Assembly (NCBI RefSeq): GCF_026153205.1
Contig: NZ_JAPFBW010000050.1
Span: forward strand, 1 to 37,144
DNA: 37,144 nucleotides
Source of the DNA: Aquabacterium sp. A7-Y
Lineage (GTDB): Bacteria > Pseudomonadota > Gammaproteobacteria > Burkholderiales > Burkholderiaceae_C
Direction of reading: 5' to 3'
A program made the translations under genes and the position numbers. How positions within the stretch are numbered: position 1 is the first letter of the stretch; every line of letters starts with the position of its first letter. Below the pieces are notes generated by a model, which saw only the letters and a program-made list of their open reading frames with translations, ran no database searches and was not told the origin of the DNA. Below are positions 25,761 through 34,829 of the stretch, piece by piece.

Positions 25761-27257
25761 ATGACTGCAAGAACCATTTCGAGTGGAGGCTTGCCCTCGT
25801 TTCGTCACGCGGCCGCATCGCTGCTTGCCGCTGCGAGCCTGGTGCTCGCGCTGCCGGTCCCCGGCCACGCCCAGCCGGGGCAGGGCCTGCCCGACTTCAC
25901 CGAGCTGGTGGAGCGGGTCGGGCCGTCGGTGGTGAACATCCGCACCACCGAACGCGTGCGGGGCGGGCAGGGCAGTGCCGCGCCGCAGATGGACGAAGAC
26001 ATGCAGGAGTTTTTCCGACGCTTCTTCGGCGTGCCGCTGCCCGGCCAGCCAAATCCGCGCCAGGACCCGCGTCGCGCACCCAGGCCCGGGCAGGAAGAGG
26101 AGCAGCCGCGCGGCGTCGGCTCCGGCTTCATCCTGACGGCCGACGGTTTCGTGATGACCAATGCCCATGTGGTGGAAGGCGCCGACGAGGTCTATGTCAC
26201 CTTGACCGACAAGCGCGAGTTCAAGGCCCGCATCGTGGGCACCGACAAGCGCACCGACGTCGCGGTGGTGAAGATCGATGCCGCCGGGCTGCCTGCCGTG
26301 CGTGTCGCCGACGTGGGCAAGCTCAAGGTCGGCGAGTGGGTGATGGCGATCGGCTCGCCCTTCGGCCTCGACAACACCGTGACGGCCGGCATCGTGAGCG
26401 CCAAACAGCGTGACACGGGTGACTACCTGCCCTTCATCCAGACCGACGTCGCGATCAACCCCGGCAACTCGGGCGGCCCGCTCCTGAACCTCCGCGGTGA
26501 GGTGGTCGGCATCAACTCGCAGATCTACAGCCGCTCGGGCGGCTCGATCGGCATCTCCTTCGCGATCCCGATCGACGAGGCGATGCGCGTCGCCGACCAG
26601 CTGCGCGCGACCGGCCGCGTGGTGCGGGGGCGCATCGGGGTGCAGATCGACCAGGTGACCAAGGAGGTCGCCGAATCCCTTGGCCTGGGCAAGCCCATCG
26701 GTGCAGTGGTGCGCAGCGTGGAGCCCGGCGGCCCGGCCGAGAAGGCCGGTGTCGAGGCAGGCGACATCATCACCCGCTTCGACGGCAAGACCATCGAGCG
26801 TGCGGCGGAGCTGCCCCGCATCGTCGGCAACAGCAAGCCCGGCAGCAAGCTCAGCCTGCAGGTGTTCCGCCGCGGCAACTACCGCGACCTCAGCGTCACC
26901 GTGGCCGAAATCGAGCCCGAGCGCCCGCGCCGTGTTTCTGGCAGCGAGCCGCGCGCGAGCGGCCCGGGCGCCGGTGCCGCGGCCCAGAGCATCGGCTTGG
27001 CGGTGTCGGAGCTGAGCGAGGCGCAGCAGCGCGAGCTGGGCCAGAAGGGCGGCGTGCGCGTCGAATCGGCCGAGGGCGCGGCCGGGCGCGCCGGCTTGCG
27101 TGAAGGCGACATCATCCTGGCGGTCGGCAACACGGAAATCAAGGACACACGGCAGTTCGAGACGGTGCTGAGCCGCATCGACCGCAGCAAGCCCTTCAAC
27201 CTCCTGTTCCGCCGCGGCGAGTGGGCGCAGTACGCGGTGATCCGGCCCACCCGTTGA
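25761..27257 (+). CDS. mucD: DegP/DegQ-family (Do) periplasmic serine protease, MucD type
   Basis: A 498-residue exported HtrA protease/chaperone for misfolded envelope proteins. The signal peptide covers about residues 1-37 (SLLAAASLVLALPVPGHAQ). The catalytic triad is His136 (MTNAHVVEG), Asp166 (KRTDVAVVKI) and Ser237 (NPGNSGGPLLN). A Pro/Arg-rich insert lies near residues 92-112 (the LA-loop region). Two PDZ domains follow (RGRIGVQIDQVTKEVAESLGL, and a shorter one from IGLAVSELSEAQ). In Pseudomonas, MucD keeps the sigma-E-like AlgU system in check; the same role is inferred from the operon. Tandem hairpins follow the stop. Confidence 0.95.
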   Translation: MTARTISSGGLPSFRHAAASLLAAASLVLALPVPGHAQPGQGLPDFTELVERVGPSVVNIRTTERVRGGQGSAAPQMDEDMQEFFRRFFGVPLPGQPNPRQDPRRAPRPGQEEEQPRGVGSGFILTADGFVMTNAHVVEGADEVYVTLTDKREFKARIVGTDKRTDVAVVKIDAAGLPAVRVADVGKLKVGEWVMAIGSPFGLDNTVTAGIVSAKQRDTGDYLPFIQTDVAINPGNSGGPLLNLRGEVVGINSQIYSRSGGSIGISFAIPIDEAMRVADQLRATGRVVRGRIGVQIDQVTKEVAESLGLGKPIGAVVRSVEPGGPAEKAGVEAGDIITRFDGKTIERAAELPRIVGNSKPGSKLSLQVFRRGNYRDLSVTVAEIEPERPRRVSGSEPRASGPGAGAAAQSIGLAVSELSEAQQRELGQKGGVRVESAEGAAGRAGLREGDIILAVGNTEIKDTRQFETVLSRIDRSKPFNLLFRRGEWAQYAVIRPTR

Positions 27258-27263
27258 CCGCAC

Positions 27264-27298
27264 GGGCGTGGGCCCCGTGGGGCCCGTCCGTCTCTTTT
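27264..27298 (+). terminator. GC-rich palindrome plus T-run after mucD
   Basis: GGGCCCC-GT-GGGGCCC (27270-27285) is a perfect 7-bp palindromic hairpin. Outer partial pairing (ACGG with CCGT) surrounds it, and CTCTTTT follows. It is the first of two terminator-like structures behind mucD. Confidence 0.5.
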
Positions 27299-27305
27299 CG
27301 CAACA

Positions 27306-27336
27306 CCCGGCAACCGACCAAGTTGTCGGGTTTTTT
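27306..27336 (+). terminator. Rho-independent terminator after mucD
   Basis: CCCGGCAAC (27306-27314) pairs with GTTGTCGGG (27322-27330), nine pairs including one G-U, with a 7-nt loop, followed by six T (27331-27336). This is a standard intrinsic terminator and should end the rpoE-rseA-rseB-mucD transcript. Confidence 0.85.
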
Positions 27337-27388
27337 CATGTGGCGGAATACGGGTGGCTCCGGCCGCCCGACTGTGTTGCTCTGGCCA

Positions 27389-27397
27389 TGTTGATAA
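27389..27397 (-). promoter_or_regulatory. DnaA-box-like site, one mismatch
   Basis: Plus-strand TGTTGATAA is TTATCAACA on the minus strand, one base from the classical DnaA box TTATCCACA. It lies about 168 nt from the perfect box at 27557. Confidence 0.3.
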
Positions 27398-27556
27398 GTC
27401 TTTTTTGGAAAGTGGGTGTGGGCCCACTTACACGGCCGCCAGTCCGAGATTCCCGGTACATTTCGATAAAATCGGTCGTTCGGGTGGCGCTTTACGCCGC
27501 CGTCCCGCTGCTAGTCGGCCAGCTTTGAAACTATCCCCAAACAGTCCACATGAATC

Positions 27557-27565
27557 TGTGGATAA
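27557..27565 (-). promoter_or_regulatory. Perfect DnaA-box consensus
   Basis: Plus-strand TGTGGATAA (minus-strand TTATCCACA) is an exact match to the high-affinity DnaA box. A degenerate CTATCCCCA lies about 25 nt upstream on the plus strand. The setting, ahead of a candidate small RNA and lepA, suggests regulatory or titration use rather than an origin, as no dnaA/dnaN or AT-rich unwinding region is present. Confidence 0.4.
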
Positions 27566-27647
27566 GCTGTGCAAAAAATGTGCTGTTGGTGCAGTGCAAC
27601 GTGCCGTCCACCCGCCGCGGTGCGGTTCTCTGCCGGGGGGTTTTCGC

Positions 27648-27653
27648 TACAAT
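27648..27653 (+). promoter_or_regulatory. -10 element for candidate small RNA
   Basis: TACAAT is a good sigma-70 -10. A transcription start seven nt downstream falls at 27660, exactly where the first stem of the candidate RNA begins. The -35 region (GTTCTC or TTCTCT near 27625-27631) is poor. Confidence 0.5.
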
Positions 27654-27659
27654 GAAGGT

Positions 27660-27725
27660 CCAACAAAGCAGTTGCCATACCTTTTTGTTGGAAGGCGCGT
27701 CGCCGATTCGACGCGCCTTTTTTTT
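27660..27725 (+). ncRNA. Candidate 66-nt small RNA ahead of lepA
   Basis: Stem 1: CCAACAAA (27660-27667) pairs perfectly with TTTGTTGG (27684-27691), with a 16-nt loop. Stem 2: AAGGCGCGTCG (27692-27702) pairs perfectly with CGACGCGCCTT (27709-27719), with a CCGATT loop, and an 8-T run ends at 27725. A -10 (TACAAT) sits at the right distance upstream. There is no mucD read-through to explain it, because mucD has its own terminators about 330 nt earlier. The two-stem, short, terminator-ended form fits a stand-alone small RNA; a leader attenuator for lepA is the alternative. Comparison with Rfam (including betaproteobacterial small RNA families) is needed to name it. Confidence 0.6.
27692..27725 (+). 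terminator. Strong rho-independent terminator
   Basis: A perfect 11-bp GC-rich stem (27692-27702 with 27709-27719), a 6-nt loop and eight T. It ends the candidate small RNA and insulates lepA, whose own promoter must then lie in 27726-27838. Confidence 0.9.
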
Positions 27726-27838
27726 AGGCCCCACCGGCACGCTGGCGCGGCCCTGGCACACTGCTGCGCCTGCCTCGCGGCGCATGCGCCCGATGGCGGG
27801 CTGCACCACTCGGCTCACATGAGCCCTAGTTCGTTCTC

Positions 27839-29647
27839 ATGAACCACATTCGCAACTTCTCCATCATTGCCCACATCGACCACGGCAAGTCGACGCTCGC
27901 GGATCGGCTGATCCAACGTTGCGGCGGCTTGAGCGACCGCGAGATGGAAGCGCAGGTGCTCGACTCGATGGACATCGAGCGCGAGCGTGGCATCACGATC
28001 AAGGCGCAGACCGCGGCGCTGCAGTACACCGCGCGCGACGGCAAGGTCTACAACCTGAACCTGATCGACACGCCCGGACACGTGGACTTCAGCTACGAGG
28101 TGAGCCGCTCGCTGTCGGCCTGCGAGGGCGCTCTGCTCGTCGTCGATGCCAGTCAGGGTGTCGAGGCGCAGACGGTGGCCAACTGCTACACCGCGCTGGA
28201 CCTTGGCGTCGAGGTGGTGCCGGTGCTCAACAAGATGGACCTGCCGCAGGCCGATCCCGACCGGGCCAAGGCAGAGATCGAGGACGTCATCGGCATCGAC
28301 GCCGCCGACGCCATCCCCTGCTCGGCCAAGACCGGCGAGGGGATCGACGACATCCTCGAGGCCGTGATCCAGCGCATGCCGGCGCCGCGCGGTATCGCCG
28401 AGGCGCCGCTGCGCGCGGTGATCATCGACTCCTGGTTCGACAATTACGTCGGTGTCGTGATGCTGGTGCGGGTGGTCGACGGCGAGCTGAAGAAGGGCGA
28501 GCGCATCAAGATGATGGCGACCAACGCCGTCTACAACGCCGAACAGCTGGGTGTGTTCACGCCCAAGTCGCTGCCGCGCGAGGTGCTCAAGGCGGGCGAG
28601 GTGGGGTTCGTGATTGCCGGCATCAAGGAGCTGCAGGCAGCCAAGGTGGGCGACACCATCACGCTGGAGAAGAAGCTGCCCAACAACCTGGGCAGTGCCT
28701 CGGACGCCCTGCCGGGCTTCAAGGAGATCCAGCCCCAGGTTTTCGCCGGTCTCTACCCGACCGAGGCGAGCGAGTACGACCAGTTGCGCGACGCGCTGGA
28801 GAAGCTCAAGCTCAACGACTCCTCGCTGCGCTTCGAGCCCGAGGTCTCACAGGCGCTCGGCTTCGGCTTCCGCTGTGGTTTCCTGGGCCTGCTCCACATG
28901 GAGATCGTGCAGGAGCGTCTGGAACGCGAGTTCGATCAGGACCTGATCACCACCGCGCCCAGCGTCATCTACGAGGTGGAGCTCAACAGCGGCGAGGTGA
29001 TCCAGGTCGAGAACCCGTCCAAGATGCCCGACCTGGGCCGCATCCGTGAGATCCGCGAGCCCATCGTCACGGTGCACCTCTACATGCCGCAGGACTATGT
29101 CGGCCCGGTCATGACGCTGGCCAACCAGAAGCGCGGCGTGCAGATCAACATGGCCTACCACGGCCGCCAGGTCATGCTGACCTACGACATGCCGCTGGCC
29201 GAGATCGTGCTCGACTTCTTCGACAAGCTGAAGTCGGTCTCGCGCGGCTACGCCTCGATGGACTACGAGTTCAAGGAGTACCGCGCCGCCGATGTCGTCA
29301 AGGTCGACATCCTGATCAACGGCGACCGGGTCGATGCGCTGTCCATCATCGTGCACCGCAGCCAGAGCCAGTACCGCGGCCGCGCGGTGGCGGCCAAGAT
29401 GCGCGAACAGATCCCGCGGCAGATGTACGACGTGGCAATCCAGGCGGCCATCGGCGCCAACATCATCGCGCGCGAGACGATCAAGGCGCTGCGCAAGAAC
29501 GTGCTGGCAAAATGCTACGGTGGCGATATCTCCCGCAAGCGCAAGCTGCTGGAGAAACAAAAAGCCGGCAAGAAGCGGATGAAGCAGATCGGCACCGTCG
29601 AGGTGCCGCAGGAAGCTTTCCTTGCCATCCTTCAGGTCGATGACTGA
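27839..29647 (+). CDS. lepA: Elongation factor 4 (back-translocating GTPase)
   Basis: A 602-residue translational GTPase that binds the ribosome and assists biogenesis and translocation fidelity. G1 is AHIDHGKST (11-19), the switch region has RGITIKAQ, G3 is DTPGH (77-81) and G4 is NKMD (131-134). The family-specific C-terminal part is present ([27 protein letters not shown], then [26 protein letters not shown]). The ATG has only a poor Shine-Dalgarno; a small hairpin (GGCTCA 27812-27817 with TGAGCC 27820-27825) lies just upstream. lepB follows after 60 nt. Confidence 0.98.
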   Translation: MNHIRNFSIIAHIDHGKSTLADRLIQRCGGLSDREMEAQVLDSMDIERERGITIKAQTAALQYTARDGKVYNLNLIDTPGHVDFSYEVSRSLSACEGALLVVDASQGVEAQTVANCYTALDLGVEVVPVLNKMDLPQADPDRAKAEIEDVIGIDAADAIPCSAKTGEGIDDILEAVIQRMPAPRGIAEAPLRAVIIDSWFDNYVGVVMLVRVVDGELKKGERIKMMATNAVYNAEQLGVFTPKSLPREVLKAGEVGFVIAGIKELQAAKVGDTITLEKKLPNNLGSASDALPGFKEIQPQVFAGLYPTEASEYDQLRDALEKLKLNDSSLRFEPEVSQALGFGFRCGFLGLLHMEIVQERLEREFDQDLITTAPSVIYEVELNSGEVIQVENPSKMPDLGRIREIREPIVTVHLYMPQDYVGPVMTLANQKRGVQINMAYHGRQVMLTYDMPLAEIVLDFFDKLKSVSRGYASMDYEFKEYRAADVVKVDILINGDRVDALSIIVHRSQSQYRGRAVAAKMREQIPRQMYDVAIQAAIGANIIARETIKALRKNVLAKCYGGDISRKRKLLEKQKAGKKRMKQIGTVEVPQEAFLAILQVDD

Positions 29648-29707
29648 GGCCGGCATGCCGGCCGTCGGTCCGTCACGACCCCTGATATCCCACTGACTGG
29701 AGCCTGG

Positions 29708-30673
29708 ATGGGACTGCTCACTGGAGCTTTGTATGCCTGCCTGATCGTTTACCTGGGCGGCTGGTACCTCGGCGAATGGCACGGCAACTTTTCGCTGCTG
29801 CTGTTCATCCTCACCATCGTGACCTTCGGCTACTGGCTGGCCGAGCGGCTGCGCTTCGCGCCGGCCCGGCGGCGGGCCGTCGAGGCCCTGGAATCGCAAC
29901 ACGCCTCTCGCCAGGCGGAACTGGCCCGCCGGGGCATCGCCCCGGTGGAAGACAACCTGGAGGACACGCGCAACCGCCTGCTGATGCAGCCGTGGTGGCT
30001 GGACTGGACCGCCGGGCTGTTCCCGGTGATCTGCCTGGTGTTCCTGCTGCGCTCTTTCCTTTACGAGCCCTTCAAGATCCCTTCGGGATCGATGGTGCCG
30101 ACCCTGCTGGTCGGCGACCTCATCCTGGTCAACAAGTACCATTACGGCGTGCGCCTGCCGGTGATCAACAAGAAGATCATCGACGTCAACACACCGGAGC
30201 GCGGCGACGTGATGGTGTTTCGCTACCCCCTGGACACGCGCGTGGACTACATCAAGCGGGTGGTGGGCTTGCCTGGCGACGAGGTGGCCTACCGGAACAA
30301 GCGTCTTTTCATCAACGGCCAGCCGGTGGAGACGGTGCCGCTGGGCGAGTACTACGATGAAGACGGCGCGCGCTACCGCCAGCAGTTCAAGGAGAAGCTC
30401 GGCGCCGTCGAGCACCGTTTCCTGAACAACAAGGAGGAGCCGCCCTTCGTGATGGCCGCGGCCGACTTCCCCTACAAGGAAAACTGCCGCTACACGGCCG
30501 AGGGCGTGACCTGCAAGGTGCCGGCGGGGCACTACTTCATGATGGGCGACAACCGTGACAATTCTCAGGATTCGCGGGCCTGGGGCTTCGTGCCGGACGA
30601 GAACATCGTCGGCAAGGCCTTCTTGATCTGGATGAATTTGGGTAATCTCGGCCGTATCGGGTCTTTCCAGTGA
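29708..30673 (+). CDS. lepB: Signal peptidase I
   Basis: A 321-residue inner-membrane protease that removes Sec and Tat signal peptides. Two transmembrane helices (about 5-20/29-44 and 99-117) flank a cytoplasmic charged loop. The Ser/Lys dyad is Ser128 in IPSGSMVPTLLVGD and Lys183 in VDYIKRVVGLPGD. The box E motif GDNRDNSQDSR is near the C-terminus. Adjacent to lepA as in E. coli. The stop overlaps a possible GTG at 30670, but the next gene more likely starts at 30721. Confidence 0.97.
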   Translation: MGLLTGALYACLIVYLGGWYLGEWHGNFSLLLFILTIVTFGYWLAERLRFAPARRRAVEALESQHASRQAELARRGIAPVEDNLEDTRNRLLMQPWWLDWTAGLFPVICLVFLLRSFLYEPFKIPSGSMVPTLLVGDLILVNKYHYGVRLPVINKKIIDVNTPERGDVMVFRYPLDTRVDYIKRVVGLPGDEVAYRNKRLFINGQPVETVPLGEYYDEDGARYRQQFKEKLGAVEHRFLNNKEEPPFVMAAADFPYKENCRYTAEGVTCKVPAGHYFMMGDNRDNSQDSRAWGFVPDENIVGKAFLIWMNLGNLGRIGSFQ

Positions 30674-30720
30674 GTTTGAGGGTGGCAGCACGGACAACAA
30701 CACGCTCGAGGAGCACGTCG

Positions 30721-31083
30721 ATGGCGCAAATTCCGCGGTCCCGCCAGCGAGGCGTAACGCTGCTAGGTCTGCTGTTCTGGGCCATCGTGATCGGCTCGAT
30801 CGCGCTGGTCGGGATGAAGGTGTTCCCGACGCTCACCGAATACTGGGCCATCCAGCGCGCGGTGCACAAGGTGGCGCAGGAAGGCGGCACTTCGGTGCCC
30901 GAGATCCGGGCTGCCTTCGACCGCCAGAGAGACATCGACTACGGCGTCGAGGCCATCTCCGGCAAGGATCTGGAAGTCACCAAGGTCAACGACAAGGTGG
31001 TGGTGCGTTTCGCCTACGACAAGGAAGTCGAACTGGTGGAGCCGGTCTACCTGCTGATCAAGTACTCCGGCAGTTCCGAGTGA
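30721..31083 (+). CDS. DUF4845 domain-containing protein
   Basis: A 120-residue protein of the DUF4845 family, typically found between lepB and rnc in betaproteobacteria; its function is unknown. One N-terminal transmembrane helix (VTLLGLLFWAIVIGSIALVGMKVF) follows a short basic leader (AQIPRSRQRG), giving a type IV pilin-like start but without the conserved Glu5. The rest is a small soluble domain (TEYWAIQRAVHKVA, IDYGVEAISGKDLEV, VVVRFAYDKEVELVEPVYLLIKY). ATG 30721 is chosen because GAGGAG (30708-30713) lies seven nt upstream; the in-frame GTG at 30670 lacks this support. Confidence 0.88.
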   Translation: MAQIPRSRQRGVTLLGLLFWAIVIGSIALVGMKVFPTLTEYWAIQRAVHKVAQEGGTSVPEIRAAFDRQRDIDYGVEAISGKDLEVTKVNDKVVVRFAYDKEVELVEPVYLLIKYSGSSE

Positions 31084-31136
31084 TGGGCGCCGCGGTGCGA
31101 GCGCCTTGGCTCGGCCGCCGAACCGGACGCTAAGAC

Positions 31137-31823
31137 GTGACAGACGCGGCCAAGGCGCTGGAGCGCCGACTCGACTACCGCTTTCGCCACCCGGCGCTGC
31201 TGGTGCGCGCCCTGACCCATCGCAGCTTCGGCGCCGACCACAACGAAAGGCTGGAGTTTCTCGGCGACTCGGTGCTGGGTCTGGCGATCTCGGGTCTGCT
31301 CTACGAGCGTTTCGGGGGCTCGGACGAGGGCGACCTGTCGCGGGTGCGTGCGAACCTGGTCAAGCAGGATTCCTTGCATCGCATAGCGCTGGCGCTCGAG
31401 TTGCCCGGCTGCCTCCGCCTTGGCGAAGGTGAGGCGCGCAGCGGCGGCGCGCAGCGCCCCTCCATCCTGGCCGACGCGGTCGAGGCGGTGTTTGGCGCGA
31501 TCTATCTCGACGGCGGCTTCGAAGCCGCCCGCGACGTGGTGCACCGCCTGTTCGCACCGGTGCTGACGCAGCCCGACCTCAAGCGCGGCGCCAAGGACGC
31601 GAAAACCGAGCTGCAGGAGTGGCTGCAGGCCCGCAAGCTGGCCGTGCCCACCTATGCCATCGTCGCCACCCGCGGCCACGCCCACCAGCAGCTGTTTGTC
31701 GTCAGCTGCAGCGTGCCGGCGCTGGCGGTCGAAGGGCAGGGCGAGGGCGCGTCGCGCCGGGCCGCCGAACAAGTGGCGGCACAGGCCGTGCTCGCTAAAC
31801 TCAAGGCGTCGCCTGGCTGCTGA
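31137..31823 (+). CDS. rnc: Ribonuclease III
   Basis: A 228-residue double-strand-specific endonuclease for rRNA and mRNA processing. The signature [11 protein letters not shown] gives Glu40 and Asp44, and [18 protein letters not shown] gives Asp113 and Glu116, the four metal ligands. The C-terminal double-stranded RNA-binding domain starts at [12 protein letters not shown] and ends with [16 protein letters not shown]. The GTG start (31137) gives the standard N-terminus. era follows after 23 nt, the usual rnc-era pair. Confidence 0.97.
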   Translation: MTDAAKALERRLDYRFRHPALLVRALTHRSFGADHNERLEFLGDSVLGLAISGLLYERFGGSDEGDLSRVRANLVKQDSLHRIALALELPGCLRLGEGEARSGGAQRPSILADAVEAVFGAIYLDGGFEAARDVVHRLFAPVLTQPDLKRGAKDAKTELQEWLQARKLAVPTYAIVATRGHAHQQLFVVSCSVPALAVEGQGEGASRRAAEQVAAQAVLAKLKASPGC

Positions 31824-31846
31824 CGCCGCGACCCCCTTCTTCTGCA

Positions 31847-32812
31847 ATGCAGCGCGTGCTGCCATGGATTGCCAACGTGAACGTCGAATCTTCCTCCTTG
31901 CCGCCGGCCGGCGACGCGCCTGATGAGCCGTCGCAGCAGCGCTGTGGCCTGATCGCGATCGTCGGGCGGCCGAACGTCGGCAAGTCCACGCTGCTGAATG
32001 CGCTGGTCGGCCAGAAGGTCAGCATCACCTCCCGCAAGGCCCAGACCACACGTCACCGCATCACCGGCATCTGTACCGAGGGTGACACCCAGTATGTGTT
32101 CGTCGACACGCCGGGTTTCCAGACCAAGCGCGGCAACGCGCTGCACCGTACGCTCAACCGCGCGGTGCTGTCCTCGCTGAGCGACGTTGACGTGGTGCTG
32201 TTTGTCGTCGAGGCCGGCCGCTTCGGGCTGGACGATGCCAAGGTGCTGTCGCTGGTGCCCGAGGGCAAGCCGGTTTTCCTGGTCGCCAACAAGCTCGACA
32301 AGGTGCTGCGCCGCGCCGAGCTGGCGCCGTGGCTGAAGGACATGCAGGAGCGCCACCCCTTCAACGAGTTCGTGCCGCTGAGCGCCAAGCGGGCCGAGGA
32401 CGCGCAGCGCCTGCTTCAGATCGTGCGCCCCTACCTGCCCGAGCAGCCCTGGTGGCACGACGAGGAGGCGCTGACCGACCGCAGCGAGCGTTTCCTGGCC
32501 AGCGAGATCGTGCGCGAGAAGCTGTTCCGCCTTACCGGCGACGAGCTGCCCTATACCTCCACCGTCGTGATCGACAAGTTCGAGGAGGAGGGCGCGCTGC
32601 GGCGCATTGCGGCCACCATCGTGGTCGAGCGCGATGCGCACAAGGGCATGGTGATCGGCGACGGCGGTGAGCGCCTGAAGCGTATCGGTTCCGAGGCGCG
32701 CCAGGAGCTCGAGACTCTGCTGGACGCGAAGGTCTTCCTCGAACTGTGGGTCAAGGTGCGTTCCGGCTGGGCCGACGACGAGCAGCGCCTGCGCAGTTAC
32801 GGCTACGAGTGA
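31847..32812 (+). CDS. era: GTPase Era
   Basis: A 321-residue GTPase that binds 16S rRNA and gates 30S assembly. G1 GRPNVGKS (40-47), switch [13 protein letters not shown]3 DTPG (87-90) and G4 NKLD (148-151) are intact. The C-terminal KH domain contains [21 protein letters not shown] and ends [14 protein letters not shown]. The start at 31847 gives about 30 extra residues before the GTPase domain; GTG 31877 is a shorter in-frame option. Confidence 0.97.
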   Translation: MQRVLPWIANVNVESSSLPPAGDAPDEPSQQRCGLIAIVGRPNVGKSTLLNALVGQKVSITSRKAQTTRHRITGICTEGDTQYVFVDTPGFQTKRGNALHRTLNRAVLSSLSDVDVVLFVVEAGRFGLDDAKVLSLVPEGKPVFLVANKLDKVLRRAELAPWLKDMQERHPFNEFVPLSAKRAEDAQRLLQIVRPYLPEQPWWHDEEALTDRSERFLASEIVREKLFRLTGDELPYTSTVVIDKFEEEGALRRIAATIVVERDAHKGMVIGDGGERLKRIGSEARQELETLLDAKVFLELWVKVRSGWADDEQRLRSYGYE

Positions 32813-32844
32813 CGCTGTCCGGCGGCTCACGTTTTTGATCTGCC

Positions 32845-33639
32845 ATGGCCTCCTCGCGCGGGCGTAGCGGCGGCAGCCAGCGGCCCGGCTTCCGGGTCGT
32901 CGGCGAGCCGGCCTATGTGCTGCATCGCTACGACTGGAGCGAAACCAGCCTGATCCTCGACCTTTTCACGCGGGGCCACGGCCGCGTCGCGGTGGTCGCC
33001 AAGGGGGCCAAGCGGCCTTACTCCCAGCTGCGCCCGGTGCTGATGCCGTTCCAGCGTCTGCTCGCGAGCTTCGGCAGCCGCGACGAGGACGCCGCCGAGG
33101 TGCACACCCTGCGCGCGGCCGACTGGGCCGGCGGCGGCGCCATGCTGACCGGCAGCGCCCTCCTGACCGGCTTTTACCTGAACGAGCTGCTGATGAAGCT
33201 GCTCGCCCGCGCCGACGCCCATCCCGTGCTGTTCGACGCCTACGCGCTGACCCTGCCGCACCTGACCAGCGCCGACGAGCAGCAGGTGCAGGCGGCGCTG
33301 CGGGCCTTCGAGCTGACCTTGCTGCGCGAACTCGGCGTGCTGCCCGAACTGGGCATCGTGACGCTGACGATGGAGCCGGTGCTGCCCGCCAAAGGCTACC
33401 TGCTGCACGGCGAGTTCGGTGTGCGCGCAGGCCGCATCGGCGAGTCGGCGGCGATCGGCGGCGCCACGCTCGCGGCGCTGCAGGAGGCGCTCGACGAGGG
33501 GTCGCTGCTGGCGCTGCAGCAGGCCTGCGCCGAGGCATTGCCCGAGCTCAAGAGCGCGCTGCGCGCACTGCTTCACTATCATCTGGGGACGCCCGTGCTG
33601 CGCACGCGGCAACTGATGATGGAGCTGCAGCAGAAATGA
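32845..33639 (+). CDS. recO: DNA repair protein RecO
   Basis: A 264-residue recombination mediator that loads RecA on SSB-coated DNA with RecR (RecFOR pathway). The N-terminal OB-fold is visible ([35 protein letters not shown], then [15 protein letters not shown]). The helical C-terminal domain has [32 protein letters not shown]. The zinc cysteines of some RecO proteins are absent, as in E. coli. Its stop overlaps the pdxJ start (ATGA, 33636-33639). Confidence 0.93.
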   Translation: MASSRGRSGGSQRPGFRVVGEPAYVLHRYDWSETSLILDLFTRGHGRVAVVAKGAKRPYSQLRPVLMPFQRLLASFGSRDEDAAEVHTLRAADWAGGGAMLTGSALLTGFYLNELLMKLLARADAHPVLFDAYALTLPHLTSADEQQVQAALRAFELTLLRELGVLPELGIVTLTMEPVLPAKGYLLHGEFGVRAGRIGESAAIGGATLAALQEALDEGSLLALQQACAEALPELKSALRALLHYHLGTPVLRTRQLMMELQQK

Positions 33640-34433
33640 TCTTCGCCGGTACCCCGAACGCGCCCTTGCTGGGCGTCAACATCGACCACGTCGCGACCCT
33701 GCGCAATGCGCGTGGCGGGCGTTTTCCCGACCCGGTAACGGCCGCGCAGCTGGCCGTCGAGGCGGGCGCCGACATCATCACCTTTCATCTGCGCGAAGAC
33801 CGCCGCCACATCCGCGATGACGACGTCGCGCGGCTCAAGGCCGCGGTGCAGGTGCCGCTGAACTTCGAAGCCGCCGTCACCGAGGAGATGCTGGGGCTCA
33901 TCGAGCAGGTGCGGCCCGAACACGTCTGCCTGGTGCCCGAGCGGCGCCAGGAGGTCACCACCGAGGGCGGGCTGGATGTGGCCGGGCAGTTCGACCGCGT
34001 GAAGGACGCCTGCGCCCGGCTGGCGGCGGCCGGCTGCCGCGTCTCGCTGTTCATCGGCGCCGATCCGGTCCAGATCGAGGCCAGCGCGCGTGCCGGCGCA
34101 CCCTGCATCGAGCTGCACACCGGCGCCTATGCCAACGCCTGGTGGGACCAGGACAGCGCCTTGATGGCCAGCGAGCTGCAACGGCTGCAAGACGGCCTGC
34201 GGCTGGGCCGCGCGGCCGGGCTGCAGACCAACGCCGGCCATGGCCTGGCGGTCTGGGACCACCCGGCGCCGCATCCCTTCGCCAGCAGCACCGCGGCGGT
34301 CGCGGCCCTGCCCGAGGTCGCCGAGCTGCACATCGGCCATGCGCTGATCGGGCACGCCCTCTTCGTCGGCCTGCGCCAGGCCATCGCCGACTTCAAGGCC
34401 GAGGCGGTGCGGGCCAGGAACCCGCGCCGATGA
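33636..34433 (+). CDS. pdxJ: Pyridoxine 5'-phosphate synthase
   Basis: A 265-residue TIM-barrel enzyme that closes the pyridoxine ring from 1-deoxyxylulose 5-phosphate and 3-amino-2-oxopropyl phosphate. [13 protein letters not shown] carries Asp17 and His18, [10 protein letters not shown] carries His51, and [11 protein letters not shown] carries the catalytic Glu78. The last conserved His is in [12 protein letters not shown]. Starts within the recO stop and its own stop overlaps acpS (ATGA, 34430-34433), so three genes are translationally chained. Confidence 0.97.
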   Translation: MIFAGTPNAPLLGVNIDHVATLRNARGGRFPDPVTAAQLAVEAGADIITFHLREDRRHIRDDDVARLKAAVQVPLNFEAAVTEEMLGLIEQVRPEHVCLVPERRQEVTTEGGLDVAGQFDRVKDACARLAAAGCRVSLFIGADPVQIEASARAGAPCIELHTGAYANAWWDQDSALMASELQRLQDGLRLGRAAGLQTNAGHGLAVWDHPAPHPFASSTAAVAALPEVAELHIGHALIGHALFVGLRQAIADFKAEAVRARNPRR

Positions 34434-34825
34434 TCTACGGCGTCGGCACCGACATCTGCGACCTGCGGCGCATTGCGGCGGCGCTCGACCGCCACGGCGA
34501 GCGTTTTGCACAGAAGGTGCTGGGCCCGAACGAGCTGCAGGTCTTCCGCCAGCGGTCGGCACGGGTGCCGGCGCGCGGGCTGAGCTACCTGGGCAGCCGT
34601 TTTTCGGCCAAGGAGTCCTTCTCCAAGGCGATCGGGCTGGGCATGCACATGCCCATGACCTGGCGCGACTGCGAGGTGCTCAATGCCGCGAGCGGCAAGC
34701 CCGAGATCCACCTGCACCGCGGCCTGGCCGAGTGGTTCGCGTCGCGCGGCCTGCGCGCGCACGTGAGCCTCACCGATGAATCCGACTATGCCGCCAGCTT
34801 TGTGGTGGTCGAAACGAAAGACTGA
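34430..34825 (+). CDS. acpS: Holo-[acyl-carrier-protein] synthase
   Basis: A 131-residue phosphopantetheinyl transferase that moves 4'-phosphopantetheine from CoA to Ser37 of AcpP, encoded at 21314. The two signature blocks are [15 protein letters not shown] (Asp8) and [15 protein letters not shown] (Glu62, Lys61). The C-terminal ending [18 protein letters not shown] is normal. Coupled to pdxJ by a 4-nt overlap, the standard pdxJ-acpS order. Confidence 0.97.
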   Translation: MIYGVGTDICDLRRIAAALDRHGERFAQKVLGPNELQVFRQRSARVPARGLSYLGSRFSAKESFSKAIGLGMHMPMTWRDCEVLNAASGKPEIHLHRGLAEWFASRGLRAHVSLTDESDYAASFVVVETKD

Positions 34826-34829
34826 CCTG

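Larger units (their letters stand above)
27337..27647. other. Gene-free, AT-richer intergenic stretch
   Basis: No credible gene was found; the open frames here have atypical codon use and no supporting ribosome binding site. The stretch holds a hairpin (AAGTGGG 27410-27416 with CCCACTT 27423-27429), a possible -10 TAAAAT (27467-27472) inside CGATAAAATCG, and DnaA-box-like sites at 27389 and 27557. It is clearly less GC-rich than the flanking genes. Confidence 0.6.

Noticed and set aside
23691-27263. 1190-codon open frame on the minus strand
   Set aside because: It lies opposite rseA, rseB and mucD, has skewed His/Gln/Arg/Ala composition and no recognisable domain; typical shadow frame of GC-rich DNA.
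27401-27429. Terminator at the AAGTGGG/CCCACTT hairpin
   Set aside because: The T-run precedes the stem on the plus strand, and on the minus strand the stem is followed by A; wrong polarity for an intrinsic terminator.
27268-27528. 86-codon open frame after mucD
   Set aside because: It crosses two terminator-like hairpins, has no Shine-Dalgarno and no family resemblance.
27337-27660. Replication origin suggested by the DnaA boxes
   Set aside because: Only one perfect box plus a weak one, no AT-rich unwinding element and no dnaA/dnaN/gyrB/parAB neighbours.
27550-27822. 90-codon open frame across the candidate small RNA
   Set aside because: No ribosome binding site, atypical codon use, and it crosses a strong intrinsic terminator.
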